Counted from the first letter of the stretch, positions 25,127 through 35,182 are shown. The stretch: DNA of 64,000 nt from JAFAZJ01 sp964437145 (GCA_964437145.1 CAYTFW010000007.1:1-64000), one strand, 5' to 3'. Numbers and translations are program-made. Notes: a model not told the origin generated them from the sequence alone.

Positions 25127-25687
25127 CTACAGATCGATCACCTGATCGCGCCCGCGTCCATCCTCGAGCCGATGCGTCGGCGGTCGGATCGGCTGATAGT
25201 AGATCACCTTGGGTTCGGGCTCGGGAGGCATCGGGTGGCGCCGTTCCGTCCGGTCCGGCGTGGGCCGAAAGGAGGGAGCAGGGCCGATGACCGGCGCCAT
25301 GGCCGCGAGGCTACGGACCGCCGTCACGCCGAAGATGACGCTCCCGATGATGGCGGCGAGGGTCGGCCAGACCGGTCCCTCGGCACCGGTCTGAAGCGCA
25401 AAGGCCCGCGCCGTTGATCCGCCGGCGAGCATCGGCGGCACAGCGTAAAGGGCGAGAGCGGCGAAGCGGATGACGGTGGAGCGGCAGGCCATCGCCCAAT
25501 AGAAGAGGCAGACGGTGAGCGCGGCCCCAAGGAAGCCGGCCCCGATGCCCAGTAGCCAGCCTGAACCGTACTCGATCGCGAGCCAACCGGCGCCGATGCC
25601 CGCCATGACTGGCACGATCCAGACGATGGCGTTGTAGAGCAACACCATGAACAGAATCATCAATCCGAGCGTCACGACGACCATCAT
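25127..25687 (-). CDS. Membrane protein of unknown function, opposite to the tra genes
   Basis: This 186-residue protein has five or so hydrophobic segments (LGLMILFMVLLYNAIVWIV, GWLLGIGAGFLGAALTV and others) and a proline-rich cytoplasmic tail ending IRPPTHRLEDGRGRDQVIDL. It lies convergent to the relaxase, 8 bp from its stop, and divergent from traG. Its conserved position suggests a mobile-element accessory such as entry exclusion or mating-pair modification. I do not recognise the family. Confidence 0.65.
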   Translation of the reverse strand: MMVVVTLGLMILFMVLLYNAIVWIVPVMAGIGAGWLAIEYGSGWLLGIGAGFLGAALTVCLFYWAMACRSTVIRFAALALYAVPPMLAGGSTARAFALQTGAEGPVWPTLAAIIGSVIFGVTAVRSLAAMAPVIGPAPSFRPTPDRTERRHPMPPEPEPKVIYYQPIRPPTHRLEDGRGRDQVIDL

Positions 25688-25856
25688 TGCCTCGTCGATT
25701 CAGGGAGTCTTCCGATCCCAGGCGGGCGATCGCGCCCAGGGACGGAGTGTCGGTAATTCTATCCGAAGACACGCTGCGATGCGACCCGCGATCGATGCGT
25801 GTTGAACTGTCGGAGTTCGCCGTTTCTCCTGCCGCTGAGCTCATGCCATCTAGGTA

Positions 25857-27842
25857 ATGCCGGTGTCCGCGACCAAGATCCTCTGGGGCCAAATAACCGT
25901 TGTTTTCGCGATCGTGCTCGTCACCACCTGGGGCGCGACGCAATGGACTGCCTGGCGGCTCGGCTACCAACCGCAACTGGGCACACCGTGGACCGAACTC
26001 GGCAGTTTGCCACTCTACCCCCCGCCTGCCTTCTTCTGGTGGTGGTTTTCTTATGACGCCTACACGCCCCACATCTTTGTGGAAGGCGCCGCAATCGCCG
26101 CGTCGGGCGGCTTCGCCGCCATCGCTGTGGCGATCGGCCTGTCAGTCTGGCGGGCGCGCGAGGCGAAGAACGTTGAAACCTACGGCTCGGCACGCTGGGC
26201 CACGGTTCAGGAGATTCGTACTGCCGGGCTGTTGGATCCCGATGGGGTTGTGCTTGGCCGCGTCGAGTCGAGCTATCTGCGACATGACGGGCCGGAGCAT
26301 GTGTTGTGCTTTGCGCCGACGCGCAGTGGCAAAGGCGTGGGCCTCGTCGTGCCCTCGCTCCTCACCTGGCCGGGCAGCTGCATCGTCCACGACATTAAGG
26401 GCGAGAACTGGAACCTGACAGCCGGCTGGCGGTCGCGGTTCGGCCGCGTTCTGCTGTTCGATCCGACCAATCCGGGCTCGACCGCCTACAATCCGCTCCT
26501 CGAGGTGCGGCGCGGCGACACCGAAGTCCGCGATGTGCAGAACATCGCCGACATCCTGGTCGATCCCGAGGGTGCGCTCGAGCGGCGGAACCATTGGGAG
26601 AAGACGAGCCACGCGCTGCTCGTCGGCGCCATTCTCCACGTCCTCTATGCCGAGGCAGACAAGACCCTCGCCGGCGTCGCCAACTTCCTCTCAGACCCGA
26701 AGCGGCCCATCGAGACGACCCTCAAGGCCATGATGAACACGCCGCATCTGGGAGACACGCCGCATCCCGTCGTGGCTTCGGCCGCACGCGAGCTTCTCAA
26801 CAAGAGCGAGAACGAGCGGTCGGGCGTGCTGTCCACCGCCATGTCGTTTCTCGGGCTCTATCGCGATCCCATCGTGGCGCGGGTGACGCGACGTTGTGAC
26901 TGGCGCATCGCCGATCTCGTGGAAGACAATCGGCCGGCAACACTCTACCTCGTGGTGCCGCCCTCCGACATCAGCCGCACCAAGCCGCTCATTCGTCTGG
27001 TCCTCAATCAGATCGGCCGGCGCCTCACCGAAGAATTGAACGCCAAGAACCGGCGGCATCGCGTGCTCTTGATGCTGGACGAGTTCCCGGCCCTCGGCCG
27101 CCTGGACTTCTTTGAGTCGGCGCTCGCCTTCATGGCAGGCTACGGACTGAAGTCCTTCCTGATCGCGCAGTCGCTCAATCAGATCGAGAAGGCCTACGGC
27201 GCCAACAACTCGATCCTCGACAACTGCCATGTGCGCGTTGCCTTCGCCACGAACGACGAGCGCACCGCCAAGCGTGTATCGGACGCCCTTGGCACAGCAA
27301 CCGAGATGCGCGCCATGAAGAACTATGCAGGGCATCGGCTCTCGCCCTGGCTCGGCCATCTGATGGTCTCGCGGCAGGAGACGGCCCGGCCGCTGCTCAC
27401 CCCCGGTGAGGTGATGCAGCTTCCACCGGCCGATGAGCTCGTGCTCGTGTCGGGCGTCCATCCCATCCGGGCAAAGAAGGCGCGCTACTTCGAGGACGAG
27501 CGGTTCGCGGAGCGTGTCCTGCCGCCACCGGACGACCCAACTCAAGGCAGTACGAAGGCTCCGCATGACGATTGGACTGCCCTGCCGCTGCAGGTGCCGC
27601 CCGAAGCATTCTCAGCGGCGAGAAATGCCGAGGAGGATACCGCCAACAGCGGCATTCGTCGCGAACCGGAATTGCCCGACCATGAGGCAATGGTGAAGGA
27701 ATATTCAGAGCCAAGCCAAGAGTTCGCGGTGGTCGAAGACAGGCCGGATGACACGGCGCGGCGCGCGCAAATGCTCCGTCAGCGCATGCGTGTTGTCGCG
27801 CGACAAGCGTCGTTGGACCCCGGTGACGGAATCGAACTCTGA
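25857..27842 (+). CDS. traG: Type IV coupling protein TraG (VirD4-like)
   Basis: This 661-residue inner-membrane ATPase links the relaxosome to the Trb channel. Two N-terminal transmembrane segments flank a short periplasmic loop. Walker A is PTRSGKG (154-160), and Walker B LLMLDEFPALG lies near residue 405, followed by a conserved SFLIAQSLNQIEKAYG. Length and motifs fit the TraG/TraD family. It is followed after 9 bp by copG. In the usual backbone the trb genes would come next, but cargo block 3 intervenes. Confidence 0.95.
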   Translation: MPVSATKILWGQITVVFAIVLVTTWGATQWTAWRLGYQPQLGTPWTELGSLPLYPPPAFFWWWFSYDAYTPHIFVEGAAIAASGGFAAIAVAIGLSVWRAREAKNVETYGSARWATVQEIRTAGLLDPDGVVLGRVESSYLRHDGPEHVLCFAPTRSGKGVGLVVPSLLTWPGSCIVHDIKGENWNLTAGWRSRFGRVLLFDPTNPGSTAYNPLLEVRRGDTEVRDVQNIADILVDPEGALERRNHWEKTSHALLVGAILHVLYAEADKTLAGVANFLSDPKRPIETTLKAMMNTPHLGDTPHPVVASAARELLNKSENERSGVLSTAMSFLGLYRDPIVARVTRRCDWRIADLVEDNRPATLYLVVPPSDISRTKPLIRLVLNQIGRRLTEELNAKNRRHRVLLMLDEFPALGRLDFFESALAFMAGYGLKSFLIAQSLNQIEKAYGANNSILDNCHVRVAFATNDERTAKRVSDALGTATEMRAMKNYAGHRLSPWLGHLMVSRQETARPLLTPGEVMQLPPADELVLVSGVHPIRAKKARYFEDERFAERVLPPPDDPTQGSTKAPHDDWTALPLQVPPEAFSAARNAEEDTANSGIRREPELPDHEAMVKEYSEPSQEFAVVEDRPDDTARRAQMLRQRMRVVARQASLDPGDGIEL

Positions 27843-27851
27843 GGTGCGGCC

Positions 27852-28283
27852 ATGCGGACGCGGATGAACGTCTACTTTCCGCCCGAGCTGCTGCGGCAGA
27901 TCGCCGACCTGGCCGATCGCAAGGGGTTGTCGCGCTCTGCCATTGTGGAAGCGGCCGTCGCCTCGTTCCTGTCCCCAGATGGTGCCGATCGCCGCGAGGC
28001 CGCGTTCGCTCGCCGCCTCGACCGTCTCTCGCGGCAGGTGGAGCGGCTGGAGCGCAATGTCAGTATCTCGACCGAAACGCTGGCGCTCTTTATCCGCTTC
28101 TGGCTGACCATTACGCCGCCCTTGCCGAGCGATGCGCAGGCAAGTGCCCAGGCAAAAGGGCGCGAGCGCTACGAAGGATTCATCGAGGCGCTCGGTCGCC
28201 GACTTGCCCAAGGACAGAGTCTCTTGCGGGAGATACCGGATGATCTTGTCCGTCAGACCGACCGCTTGCCGATAGACGAGTGA
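27852..28283 (+). CDS. CopG-family ribbon-helix-helix protein
   Basis: This 143-residue protein has an N-terminal CopG/RHH domain (MNVYFPPELLRQIADLADRK, LSRSAIVEAAVASFL), a coiled-coil stretch (RRLDRLSRQVERLERNV) and a hydrophobic segment (LALFIRFWLTITPPLP). It lies between traG and the trb operon in this ICE family and probably regulates transfer genes. The region 28284-28558 after it holds no gene and contains the left border of the metal-resistance insertion. Confidence 0.85.
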   Translation: MRTRMNVYFPPELLRQIADLADRKGLSRSAIVEAAVASFLSPDGADRREAAFARRLDRLSRQVERLERNVSISTETLALFIRFWLTITPPLPSDAQASAQAKGRERYEGFIEALGRRLAQGQSLLREIPDDLVRQTDRLPIDE

Positions 28284-28558
28284 TCGGCCGCTGAGACCGG
28301 CGCCGCTCCGATGCAGATGTTGGCTGGGCACCGTGGAGAGATTCAAGCTCGGCACCGAACCCACTGGCGGCTCCAGCGATTGAACCGGTCATTGATCGTC
28401 GTGTGCGCGAGAAACCTGTAGCCGCTAATGGTTATTCCCTGCCCGAGGCAGCATGGTTTGATATGTTATTACGAAGCGTCTGAAATGCCGCGAGGATCGC
28501 GACAGTGTGTCCTCAGACGTGGCTTGACTCGGCGCAAACCATCACGCTTGTTACAGCG

Positions 28559-28927
28559 ATGGCGAGCGGGGCAGCTTTGACCAGCAAGAGCGAGAGTGCG
28601 TCGGTGCGTATTCGGCAGATTCTCTCGCTGATCTGCGCGTTGGTGTTTTTGCTCATAGGCATCGTGCATACTGGCCATGCCACATCGGTCGCCAGTACGG
28701 CGCCGCGCCTTGTGGTGGTGAACGCGAACGACGCCACGGACGGATCAGCCAAGGCCGATCAAGTGTTGGTTGACGTTTGCCATTGCTGCGTGCAGGCGGC
28801 TTTGCCGGCCGCCAATGCCGAACCCGACAGCCAAGGCAGGGCAAGATCTTTGCCGGGGTGGACGGCAAGCCGCATGGACACCCGTGGCCCCATCACTGAG
28901 CCGCGGCCACCAAGGATTCCGACCTAA
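28559..28927 (+). CDS. Small secreted protein with CHCC motif, upstream of czcCBA
   Basis: This 122-residue protein has one hydrophobic helix (ILSLICALVFLLIGIVHTGHA) that may be a signal anchor or signal peptide, and a motif VDVCHCCVQAALP near residue 80. A Pro/Arg-rich tail follows. Short CHCC-bearing exported proteins are often found just ahead of metal efflux operons. A metal-binding or sensing role is an inference. The start is uncertain because GTG 28505 is also in frame. It is 62 bp upstream of the outer-membrane channel gene and likely in the same transcript. Confidence 0.55.
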   Translation: MASGAALTSKSESASVRIRQILSLICALVFLLIGIVHTGHATSVASTAPRLVVVNANDATDGSAKADQVLVDVCHCCVQAALPAANAEPDSQGRARSLPGWTASRMDTRGPITEPRPPRIPT

Positions 28928-28989
28928 GCACATCGTTGTCACCGCTCGACACCGAGCGGGTCCGTGTCGCCTTGTCTTAGGTAGGAATT

Positions 28990-30264
28990 ATGCCCCTGCT
29001 TCGTGCTGCCGCGGCCACCATCGGCGCAGTGATTGCGCTCGCCGCTCCTGTCATGGCGATCGCCCAGGCGCCAGCTGCGCTGACCCTCCCGCAGGCTCTG
29101 CACCGGGCGCTAGGCGCGAATGCGCGCCTAGTAGCAGCCGATCGCGAGATCGGCATGGCCGACGGCAGGAGAACACAGGCTCGCGCGATCCCCAATCCGC
29201 AGGCAGAGTTCGAACTCGACAACGCGCTGGGTTCGCGGGACTACCGGGGCCTCCGATCGGCTGAAACGACGCTGCAACTGAGCCAATTGATTGAGCTCGG
29301 CGGCAAGCGGAACGCCCGCGTGGCAGCTGCGACCGGCGAATACGATAGTGCCCGCTGGCAACGAGCGGCCGTTCGCCTCGAACTGCTCTCTGAAACGGCC
29401 ATCGCTTTTGTGAACGTGCTCGGTGCACAGCGGCGCGTGCAGGTCCTCAACGGGCAGATCGCTGTGCTTGACCGCCTCAGCCCTTTGCTGCAGCGACGGT
29501 TGGAAGCCGGCGCATCGGGCCCGGCAGATACTGCGCGAACGCAGGTCACGATCGACCTGACACGCATCGAACGCATTCGTGCCAATGCGGCGCTGGCAAG
29601 CAACCGGCGGGACCTTGCGGCGCTGATGGGCCTCGACGTCCCCAACTTTGCCGGCGTTTCGGGTGACCTCAGTCGCGTAGCGCGACCGCCCGCGTTTCAG
29701 TCGGTTCTCCAGGCAATCGAGAACAATCCGCAACTCATGCGCTGGACGGCGGTCCGCGCGCAACGCGATGCCGAACTGTTGTCCGCTCGGCTGAAGGCCG
29801 TGCCCGATGTGCAAGCCAGTGTCGGTTGGCGTCACTTCCGCGACACGCGGGACAATGCTGTCCGCTTCGGGGTGTCGATCCCGATACCGGTATGGGACCG
29901 AAACAAGGGAGCGATCCGCGAGGCGCAGGAGGCGATCGGCAAGACGGAAGCGGAGCGCGCGATTGCCAAACTGACACTCACGGCTACCGTGGGGCGCGCC
30001 TACGACGCGCTGAACGGGGCATTGCAGGAAATCGACCTGCTGCGACGGTCGGTCATCCCGAACGCGCGCAAGGCATTCCAGGCGGTCGAGGACGGATACG
30101 GGCAAGGACGGTTTACGCTGCTGGAGCTGCTGGACGCGTACAAGGCGCTGGCGGAAGCAGAGCTGCGCGAGGTCGAAGTCCTCGTGACGTTCCATACGGC
30201 CGTCGCCACCATCGAGGGTCTCACCGGTAGCCCCTTCACGCTGGCCGGCGGGAGGACGCCATGA
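28990..30264 (+). CDS. czcC: Outer-membrane efflux channel, CzcC/TolC family
   Basis: This 424-residue protein has a signal peptide (about 1-26, ending VMAIAQA) and two OEP repeats. Long amphipathic helices and the segment QLSQLIELGGKRNARVAAAT are typical of CzcC/CnrC-type channels, and VSIPIPVWDRNKG marks the second repeat. It would form the outer-membrane exit of an RND pump. The stop overlaps czcB (ATGA). The metal is not readable from this subunit. Confidence 0.9.
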   Translation: MPLLRAAAATIGAVIALAAPVMAIAQAPAALTLPQALHRALGANARLVAADREIGMADGRRTQARAIPNPQAEFELDNALGSRDYRGLRSAETTLQLSQLIELGGKRNARVAAATGEYDSARWQRAAVRLELLSETAIAFVNVLGAQRRVQVLNGQIAVLDRLSPLLQRRLEAGASGPADTARTQVTIDLTRIERIRANAALASNRRDLAALMGLDVPNFAGVSGDLSRVARPPAFQSVLQAIENNPQLMRWTAVRAQRDAELLSARLKAVPDVQASVGWRHFRDTRDNAVRFGVSIPIPVWDRNKGAIREAQEAIGKTEAERAIAKLTLTATVGRAYDALNGALQEIDLLRRSVIPNARKAFQAVEDGYGQGRFTLLELLDAYKALAEAELREVEVLVTFHTAVATIEGLTGSPFTLAGGRTP

Positions 30265-31247
30265 TGATGCGCGTCATCACATTCGCTGCGGTAGCGGTAA
30301 CGATTGCTGCTTTGGGCGTGGCTGCCGGGGTCCATTTCTGGGGTGGGCCGGGCGGCAGTGCGACAAAGCCTGTTGAGCAGGACAAGCATGGCCACGGCAA
30401 GGGAGATAACCACAAGGACGACGACCACAAGGAGGGCGGCGTCGAGATGAGCGACGCGAAGGTCGCTGCCGCCGGGATCGAGCTTGTCAAGGCGGGCGAA
30501 GGCGAGCTGCGAGAAAGCTTCAGGCTCAACGGTATCATTCAGGCCAATCAGGAGGCGTTGGTCCAGGTGACGCCGCGCTTCCCGGGCGTCGTCAGGGACC
30601 TGCGCAAGCGTCTCGGGGACACGGTTGCCAAGGGCGAGGTGCTAGCCGTGGTCGAGAGCAACCAGAGCCTGACGACATTCGATCTGCGTGCCCCGATCAG
30701 CGGCACCATCATCGAGCGGCAGGCGGCGCTCGGCGAGTATGTGTCGGAACAGAAGCCCGTCTTCATCATCGCTGACCTGTCCACGGTCTGGATCGATTTC
30801 TCGGTCTACAAGCGCGATTTTAGCCGGGTCCGTGTCGGCCATACGGTTGTCGTCGACGCTGAGGACGGCGGTCCTCCGATCGAGACCAGGATTGCCTATG
30901 TATCCCCTCTTGGCGCCAGCGATACGCAAAGCGCGCTGGCGCGGGCAATCGTCGCCAACGACGGCAGGCTCCGCCCGGGGTTGTTCGTCACGGGTCGCCT
31001 CCTGGTGGCCGCCCGGCATGTTCGGCTCGCGATCAAGCTGAGTGCGTTGCAGACGGTCGAGGGCCGCACTGTCGTTTTCGTTCGCAATGGCGACAAGTTC
31101 GATGTGCGCGAGGTCGAGCTCGGCAACCGGGACGAAGAGCACGTCGAGGTGCTGTTCGGCCTGATGCCGGGCGACGTCTACGCCGCCAGGAACAGCTTCG
31201 TGATCAAGGCGGAACTCGCAAAAGGGAGCGCCAGCCATGAGCACTGA
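30261..31247 (+). CDS. czcB: RND periplasmic adaptor, CzcB-like
   Basis: This 328-residue membrane-fusion protein has an N-terminal helix, then a His/Asp-rich stretch (DKHGHGKGDNHKDDDHKEGG) that could bind metal in the periplasm. Lipoyl/barrel-sandwich elements (LRAPISGTIIERQAALGEYV) and a beta-barrel domain follow. The C-terminus ends SHEH. It is shorter than Tn-type CzcB. It couples the CzcC channel to the CzcA pump. It overlaps the PII-like gene by 11 bp. Confidence 0.9.
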   Translation: MMMRVITFAAVAVTIAALGVAAGVHFWGGPGGSATKPVEQDKHGHGKGDNHKDDDHKEGGVEMSDAKVAAAGIELVKAGEGELRESFRLNGIIQANQEALVQVTPRFPGVVRDLRKRLGDTVAKGEVLAVVESNQSLTTFDLRAPISGTIIERQAALGEYVSEQKPVFIIADLSTVWIDFSVYKRDFSRVRVGHTVVVDAEDGGPPIETRIAYVSPLGASDTQSALARAIVANDGRLRPGLFVTGRLLVAARHVRLAIKLSALQTVEGRTVVFVRNGDKFDVREVELGNRDEEHVEVLFGLMPGDVYAARNSFVIKAELAKGSASHEH

Positions 31248-31602
31248 TTCGGGCATGACGGTGGTCACGGCACTGATCAGACCGCATATGGAGGGGCACG
31301 TCGTACGCGCGCTGCACGAGCTACCGGACTTTCCGGGCTTTACCATCACCGATGTGCGCGGCCAGGGGCGCAGCCGTGGAGCTGGCGGCACGTACCAGGC
31401 CACGGCACTCGGTCTGACGTACCAGCGTCATCTACAGCTCCAGCTCATCTGCCCTATCGACAAGGCAGAAGACATCTGTCGCGTGATCGCGGCAGCTGCT
31501 TGGACTGGCCGAAAGGGCGATGGCGTCGTGTTCACGACAAGCGCCCAGCTGTTCTGGCGCATTCGCGAGCAAGGCCATCACACCAGGGGGCCGACGCGAT
31601 GA
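31237..31602 (+). CDS. PII-like small protein embedded in the czc operon
   Basis: This 121-residue protein has a ferredoxin-like beta-alpha-beta pattern with TVVTALIRPHMEGHVVRALH at the start, a flexible T-loop-like segment (VRGQGRSRGAGGTYQA) and QLQLICPIDKAEDICRVIAA. This matches the PII/GlnB superfamily, specifically the divergent PII-like proteins that sit beside metal or anion transporters. It overlaps czcB and czcA at both ends, so it is made stoichiometrically with the pump. It could gate the pump or bind metal or nucleotide. No ligand can be read from sequence. Confidence 0.8.
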   Translation: MSTDSGMTVVTALIRPHMEGHVVRALHELPDFPGFTITDVRGQGRSRGAGGTYQATALGLTYQRHLQLQLICPIDKAEDICRVIAAAAWTGRKGDGVVFTTSAQLFWRIREQGHHTRGPTR

Positions 31603-34600
31603 TCAACAGCATCCTCGCTCTCTCCATCCGCCAGCGGTGGCTGGTGATGATGGTTGTCGTGGGTGTGGCAGCCCTCGGTGTCTGGAATTTCACGCGGCTG
31701 CCGATTGACGCCGTGCCGGACATCACCAATGTGCAGGTGCAGATCAACACGCAAGTACCGGGCTATTCGCCGCTCGAGGTCGAACAGCGGATCACGTTCC
31801 CGATCGAGACTGCGATGGGCGGGCTGCCGCACTTGCAGTACACGCGCTCGCTTTCACGCTACGGATTGAGTCAGGTCACTGTCGTCTTCAAGGACGGCAC
31901 GGACATCTATTTCGCGCGTCAGCTCGTCAATGAGCGCGTCCAGCAGGTCAAGGACCAGCTGCCGATCGGGACCGAGACCGCCATGGGACCAATCTCGACC
32001 GGTCTCGGCGAGATCTACATGTTTGTAGTGGAAGCCAGGCCGGGTGCGCGCAAGCCCTCGGGCGAGGCCTACAGCCCCACGGACCTGCGCACGATCCAAG
32101 ACTGGATCATCAAGCCGCAACTGCGCAACGTTCCGGGCGTCGTCGAGGTCAATTCGATCGGCGGCTACGAAAGGCAGTTCCACGTCCTGCCGCATCCGGC
32201 TCGCCTCATGGCCTACAGGCTCACGTTTCGCGACGTGATGACGGCGCTCGCGGCCAACAACGCGAACGTCGGGGCCGGTTACATCGAGCGCAATGGCGAG
32301 CAGTACCTGGTGCGAACGCCGGGTCAGGTCGCGAGCCTTGAAGAGATCAGGGATATCGTCATCGGCTCGCACAATGGCGTCCCGGTACGGATCGGTGACG
32401 TCGCGGACGTGCGCGAAGGTCAGGACCTACGCACCGGCGCCGCGACCCTCAACGGCGAGGAGACAGTCCTCGGCACCGCCATGCTGCTGATCGGCGAGAA
32501 CAGCCGGACGGTCGCGCAGCGGGTCGCCGTGAAGCTCCAGGACATCAGCAAGTCCCTGCCTGATGGCGTGGTCGCCCGGGCGATCTACGATCGGACCTCT
32601 CTGGTCGAGGCGACGATCGCAACTGTCGAAAAGAACCTCGTGGAAGGCGCGGTGCTCGTCATCGTCATCCTGTTCCTCTTCCTCGGCAACATCCGCGCGG
32701 CCCTGGCAACGGCGATGATCATCCCGCTGGCGATGCTGCTGACCATCACCGGCATGGTCGAGCACCAGGTCAGCGCAAACCTCATGAGCCTCGGCGCCAT
32801 CGACTTCGGCATCATCATCGATGGCGCGGTCATCATCGTTGAGAACTGCCTGCGCCTCCTGGCGATGGAGCAGCACCGGCATGGACGGCTGCTGACCACG
32901 GGCGAACGTTTCGAAGCGATCCTTGCCGGCGCTTCCGAGGTGGTCAAGCCGAGCCTCTTCGGCATGATGATCATCGCGATCGTCTATCTGCCGATCCTCA
33001 CCCTGACGGGGGTCGAGGGCAAGATGTTCACGCCCATGGCCGTGACAGTGCTGATGGCGCTGGGTGCCGCCGCCATCTTCTCCGTGACCTTCCTGCCAGC
33101 AGCCATCGCGCTGCTGGTAACAGGGCGCGTGACCGAGAAGGAGAATCTTCTCATGCGGGGGGCGCGACGCGTTTATGGCCCCCTGCTCGACATGTCCATT
33201 CGCCTGAGATGGGCGATGGCGCTGCTGGCGGTCGTACTGGTCGCTGCGACCGGATGGGTGGCGTCGCGCATGGGTGGCGAGTTCATCCCAAGTCTTGACG
33301 AGGGTGACGCAGCAATTCAGGCGCTGCGCGTTCCGGGCACAAGCCTCACGCAGTCACTGGAAATGCAGGCAGCATTGGAGAAGCGCCTGTTGAAGATACC
33401 GGAGGTGAAAGAAGTCTTTGCCCGGGTCGGAACGGCCGAGGTTGCCACCGATCCCATGCCACCGTCGATCTCGGACGGCTACGTAATGCTCAAGCCGCGC
33501 AAGGAATGGCCCGATCCGTCCAAGCCCAAGGCTCAGGTCGTCGAGGAGATCGAGCGAGCGGCTGACGAGATACCCGGCAGCAACTACGAGCTGTCGCAGC
33601 CGATCCAGTTGCGATTCAACGAGCTGATTTCCGGCGTGCGCAGCGATGTCGGGGTCAAGATCTTTGGCGATGATCTCGACGTTCTGCTGCAGATCGCCAG
33701 CCAGGTGCAGTCGGTGATCCAGACCGTAGCCGGCGCCGCGGACGTCAAGACCGAGCAAGTCGCGGGCCTGCCGATGCTGACCATTAAGCTCAACCGGCGG
33801 GCGTTGTCGCGCTACGGCATCAACGTTGCCGACGTCCAGGAAATCGTCGAGATCGCCATCGGCGGCAAGGACGCCGGCAAGGTGTTCGAAGGCGATCGCC
33901 GTTTCGACCTCGTCGTACGCCTGCCCGAGAATCTGCGCGTGGACACGGAGGTGATCGGATCTTTGCCGATTCCGCTGCCGGCCGCGGACACGCAGGCGGG
34001 TACAGTGAAGACGGCGGCCGGTAATAGCCCTCTGGCCCAGTTGCGCTATGTACCGCTGTCGGCCGTTGCCCAGATCGAAGTCGCGCCCGGCCCGAACCAG
34101 ATCAGCCGCGAAGACGGCAAGCGGCGCATCGTCGTCACGGCAAACGTGCGTGAGCGGGATCTCGGAACGTTCGTTGCCGAGGCGCAGCGCCAGATCGGGG
34201 AGAAGGTCAAGCTTCCGGCCGGCTATTGGATCGGATGGGGCGGACAGTTCGAGCAACTGGCATCCGCCTCCCAGCGGCTGACGATCGTCGTCCCGATCGC
34301 CTTGCTGCTGATCTTCCTGCTGCTGCTCATGAGCCTTGGCTCGGTCGCGGACGCGGCCCTGGTGTTCAGCGGTGTGCCACTCGCCCTCACCGGGGGCATT
34401 GCGGCCCTGCTGCTGCGCGGCATCCCGTTGTCCATCAGCGCCGGGGTTGGATTCATCACGCTCTCGGGCGTCGCAGTGCTCAACGGGCTCATCATCATCG
34501 CCGAGATCCAGCGATTGCGCGCCGAAGGATATGCGGTGATCGAGGCGGTCAGGGAAGGCGCGCTGACCCGCCTGCGGCCGGTTCTGATGACGTCACTGGT

Positions 34601-34814
34601 GGCACCTCTTGGATTCATTCCGATGGCGATCGCGACCGGTCCGGGTGCCGAAGTGCAGCGGCCGCTTGCGACTGTCGTGATCGGCGGCATCGTGTCGTCG
34701 GCCATCCTGACCCTGTTTGTCCTTCCCGCTCTCTATGTGCTGTTCCGGCGCGAGGACAGGGAGGATCCATCCGACACTTCCGCGTTTGAAGCCAATCAAG
34801 GAGAGCAGGCATGA
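31599..34814 (+). CDS. czcA: Heavy-metal RND pump CzcA family
   Basis: This 1071-residue proton-driven inner-membrane pump has twelve transmembrane segments and two large periplasmic loops. The TM4 signature DFGIIIDGAVIIVEN (402-416) fits the DFG-x3-DGA pattern of the Co/Zn/Cd branch (HME1) rather than monovalent Cu/Ag pumps. ATG 31599 overlaps the PII-like stop. Frames upstream in the PII region are shadows. Its stop overlaps the next small gene. Confidence 0.93.
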   Translation: MINSILALSIRQRWLVMMVVVGVAALGVWNFTRLPIDAVPDITNVQVQINTQVPGYSPLEVEQRITFPIETAMGGLPHLQYTRSLSRYGLSQVTVVFKDGTDIYFARQLVNERVQQVKDQLPIGTETAMGPISTGLGEIYMFVVEARPGARKPSGEAYSPTDLRTIQDWIIKPQLRNVPGVVEVNSIGGYERQFHVLPHPARLMAYRLTFRDVMTALAANNANVGAGYIERNGEQYLVRTPGQVASLEEIRDIVIGSHNGVPVRIGDVADVREGQDLRTGAATLNGEETVLGTAMLLIGENSRTVAQRVAVKLQDISKSLPDGVVARAIYDRTSLVEATIATVEKNLVEGAVLVIVILFLFLGNIRAALATAMIIPLAMLLTITGMVEHQVSANLMSLGAIDFGIIIDGAVIIVENCLRLLAMEQHRHGRLLTTGERFEAILAGASEVVKPSLFGMMIIAIVYLPILTLTGVEGKMFTPMAVTVLMALGAAAIFSVTFLPAAIALLVTGRVTEKENLLMRGARRVYGPLLDMSIRLRWAMALLAVVLVAATGWVASRMGGEFIPSLDEGDAAIQALRVPGTSLTQSLEMQAALEKRLLKIPEVKEVFARVGTAEVATDPMPPSISDGYVMLKPRKEWPDPSKPKAQVVEEIERAADEIPGSNYELSQPIQLRFNELISGVRSDVGVKIFGDDLDVLLQIASQVQSVIQTVAGAADVKTEQVAGLPMLTIKLNRRALSRYGINVADVQEIVEIAIGGKDAGKVFEGDRRFDLVVRLPENLRVDTEVIGSLPIPLPAADTQAGTVKTAAGNSPLAQLRYVPLSAVAQIEVAPGPNQISREDGKRRIVVTANVRERDLGTFVAEAQRQIGEKVKLPAGYWIGWGGQFEQLASASQRLTIVVPIALLLIFLLLLMSLGSVADAALVFSGVPLALTGGIAALLLRGIPLSISAGVGFITLSGVAVLNGLIIIAEIQRLRAEGYAVIEAVREGALTRLRPVLMTSLVAPLGFIPMAIATGPGAEVQRPLATVVIGGIVSSAILTLFVLPALYVLFRREDREDPSDTSAFEANQGEQA

Positions 34815-35182
34815 AGTACGCTCTTTTGTTCGTCGCCGCCCTGGCACTATCGCCGCCCGCCCTGGCCCAGCACAAGCATGGCAGCCAGAAGGGACCCAAC
34901 GGCGGACCGATGCAGGACGTCGCCGGCGTCCATGTCGAGCTCGTCACGTCGGGCTCGGCCATCACCTTGAACGTCTTTGATGAAGCCAACAAACCCGTCA
35001 GCACGCATGGCTTTACCGCGTCGGCACTAGTCGTCGCGGGAGCAGATCGCGAGATAGTCTCTCTGGCGCCGTCGGGCGAGAACGCTCTCAAAGGTGAGGC
35101 CAGAAAGCCGATTGGCAGTGGATCGGCCATCACCGTCATGCTGAAGACGGCAGGCGGCAAGTCAGGCCAAGTCCGGTACTAA
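34811..35182 (+). CDS. Periplasmic protein of the czc operon (unknown)
   Basis: This 123-residue protein has a clear signal peptide (KYALLFVAALALSPPALAQ). The mature N-terminus HKHGSQKGPNGGPMQDVAG is His/Gly-rich and could bind metal. The rest is predicted beta-rich (HVELVTSGSAITLNVFDEAN). It is the last overlapping gene after czcA. Small periplasmic proteins in this position, such as CusF or CzcE, often act as metal chaperones, but I do not see their defining motifs. The role is inferred from context only. Confidence 0.75.
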   Translation: MKYALLFVAALALSPPALAQHKHGSQKGPNGGPMQDVAGVHVELVTSGSAITLNVFDEANKPVSTHGFTASALVVAGADREIVSLAPSGENALKGEARKPIGSGSAITVMLKTAGGKSGQVRY

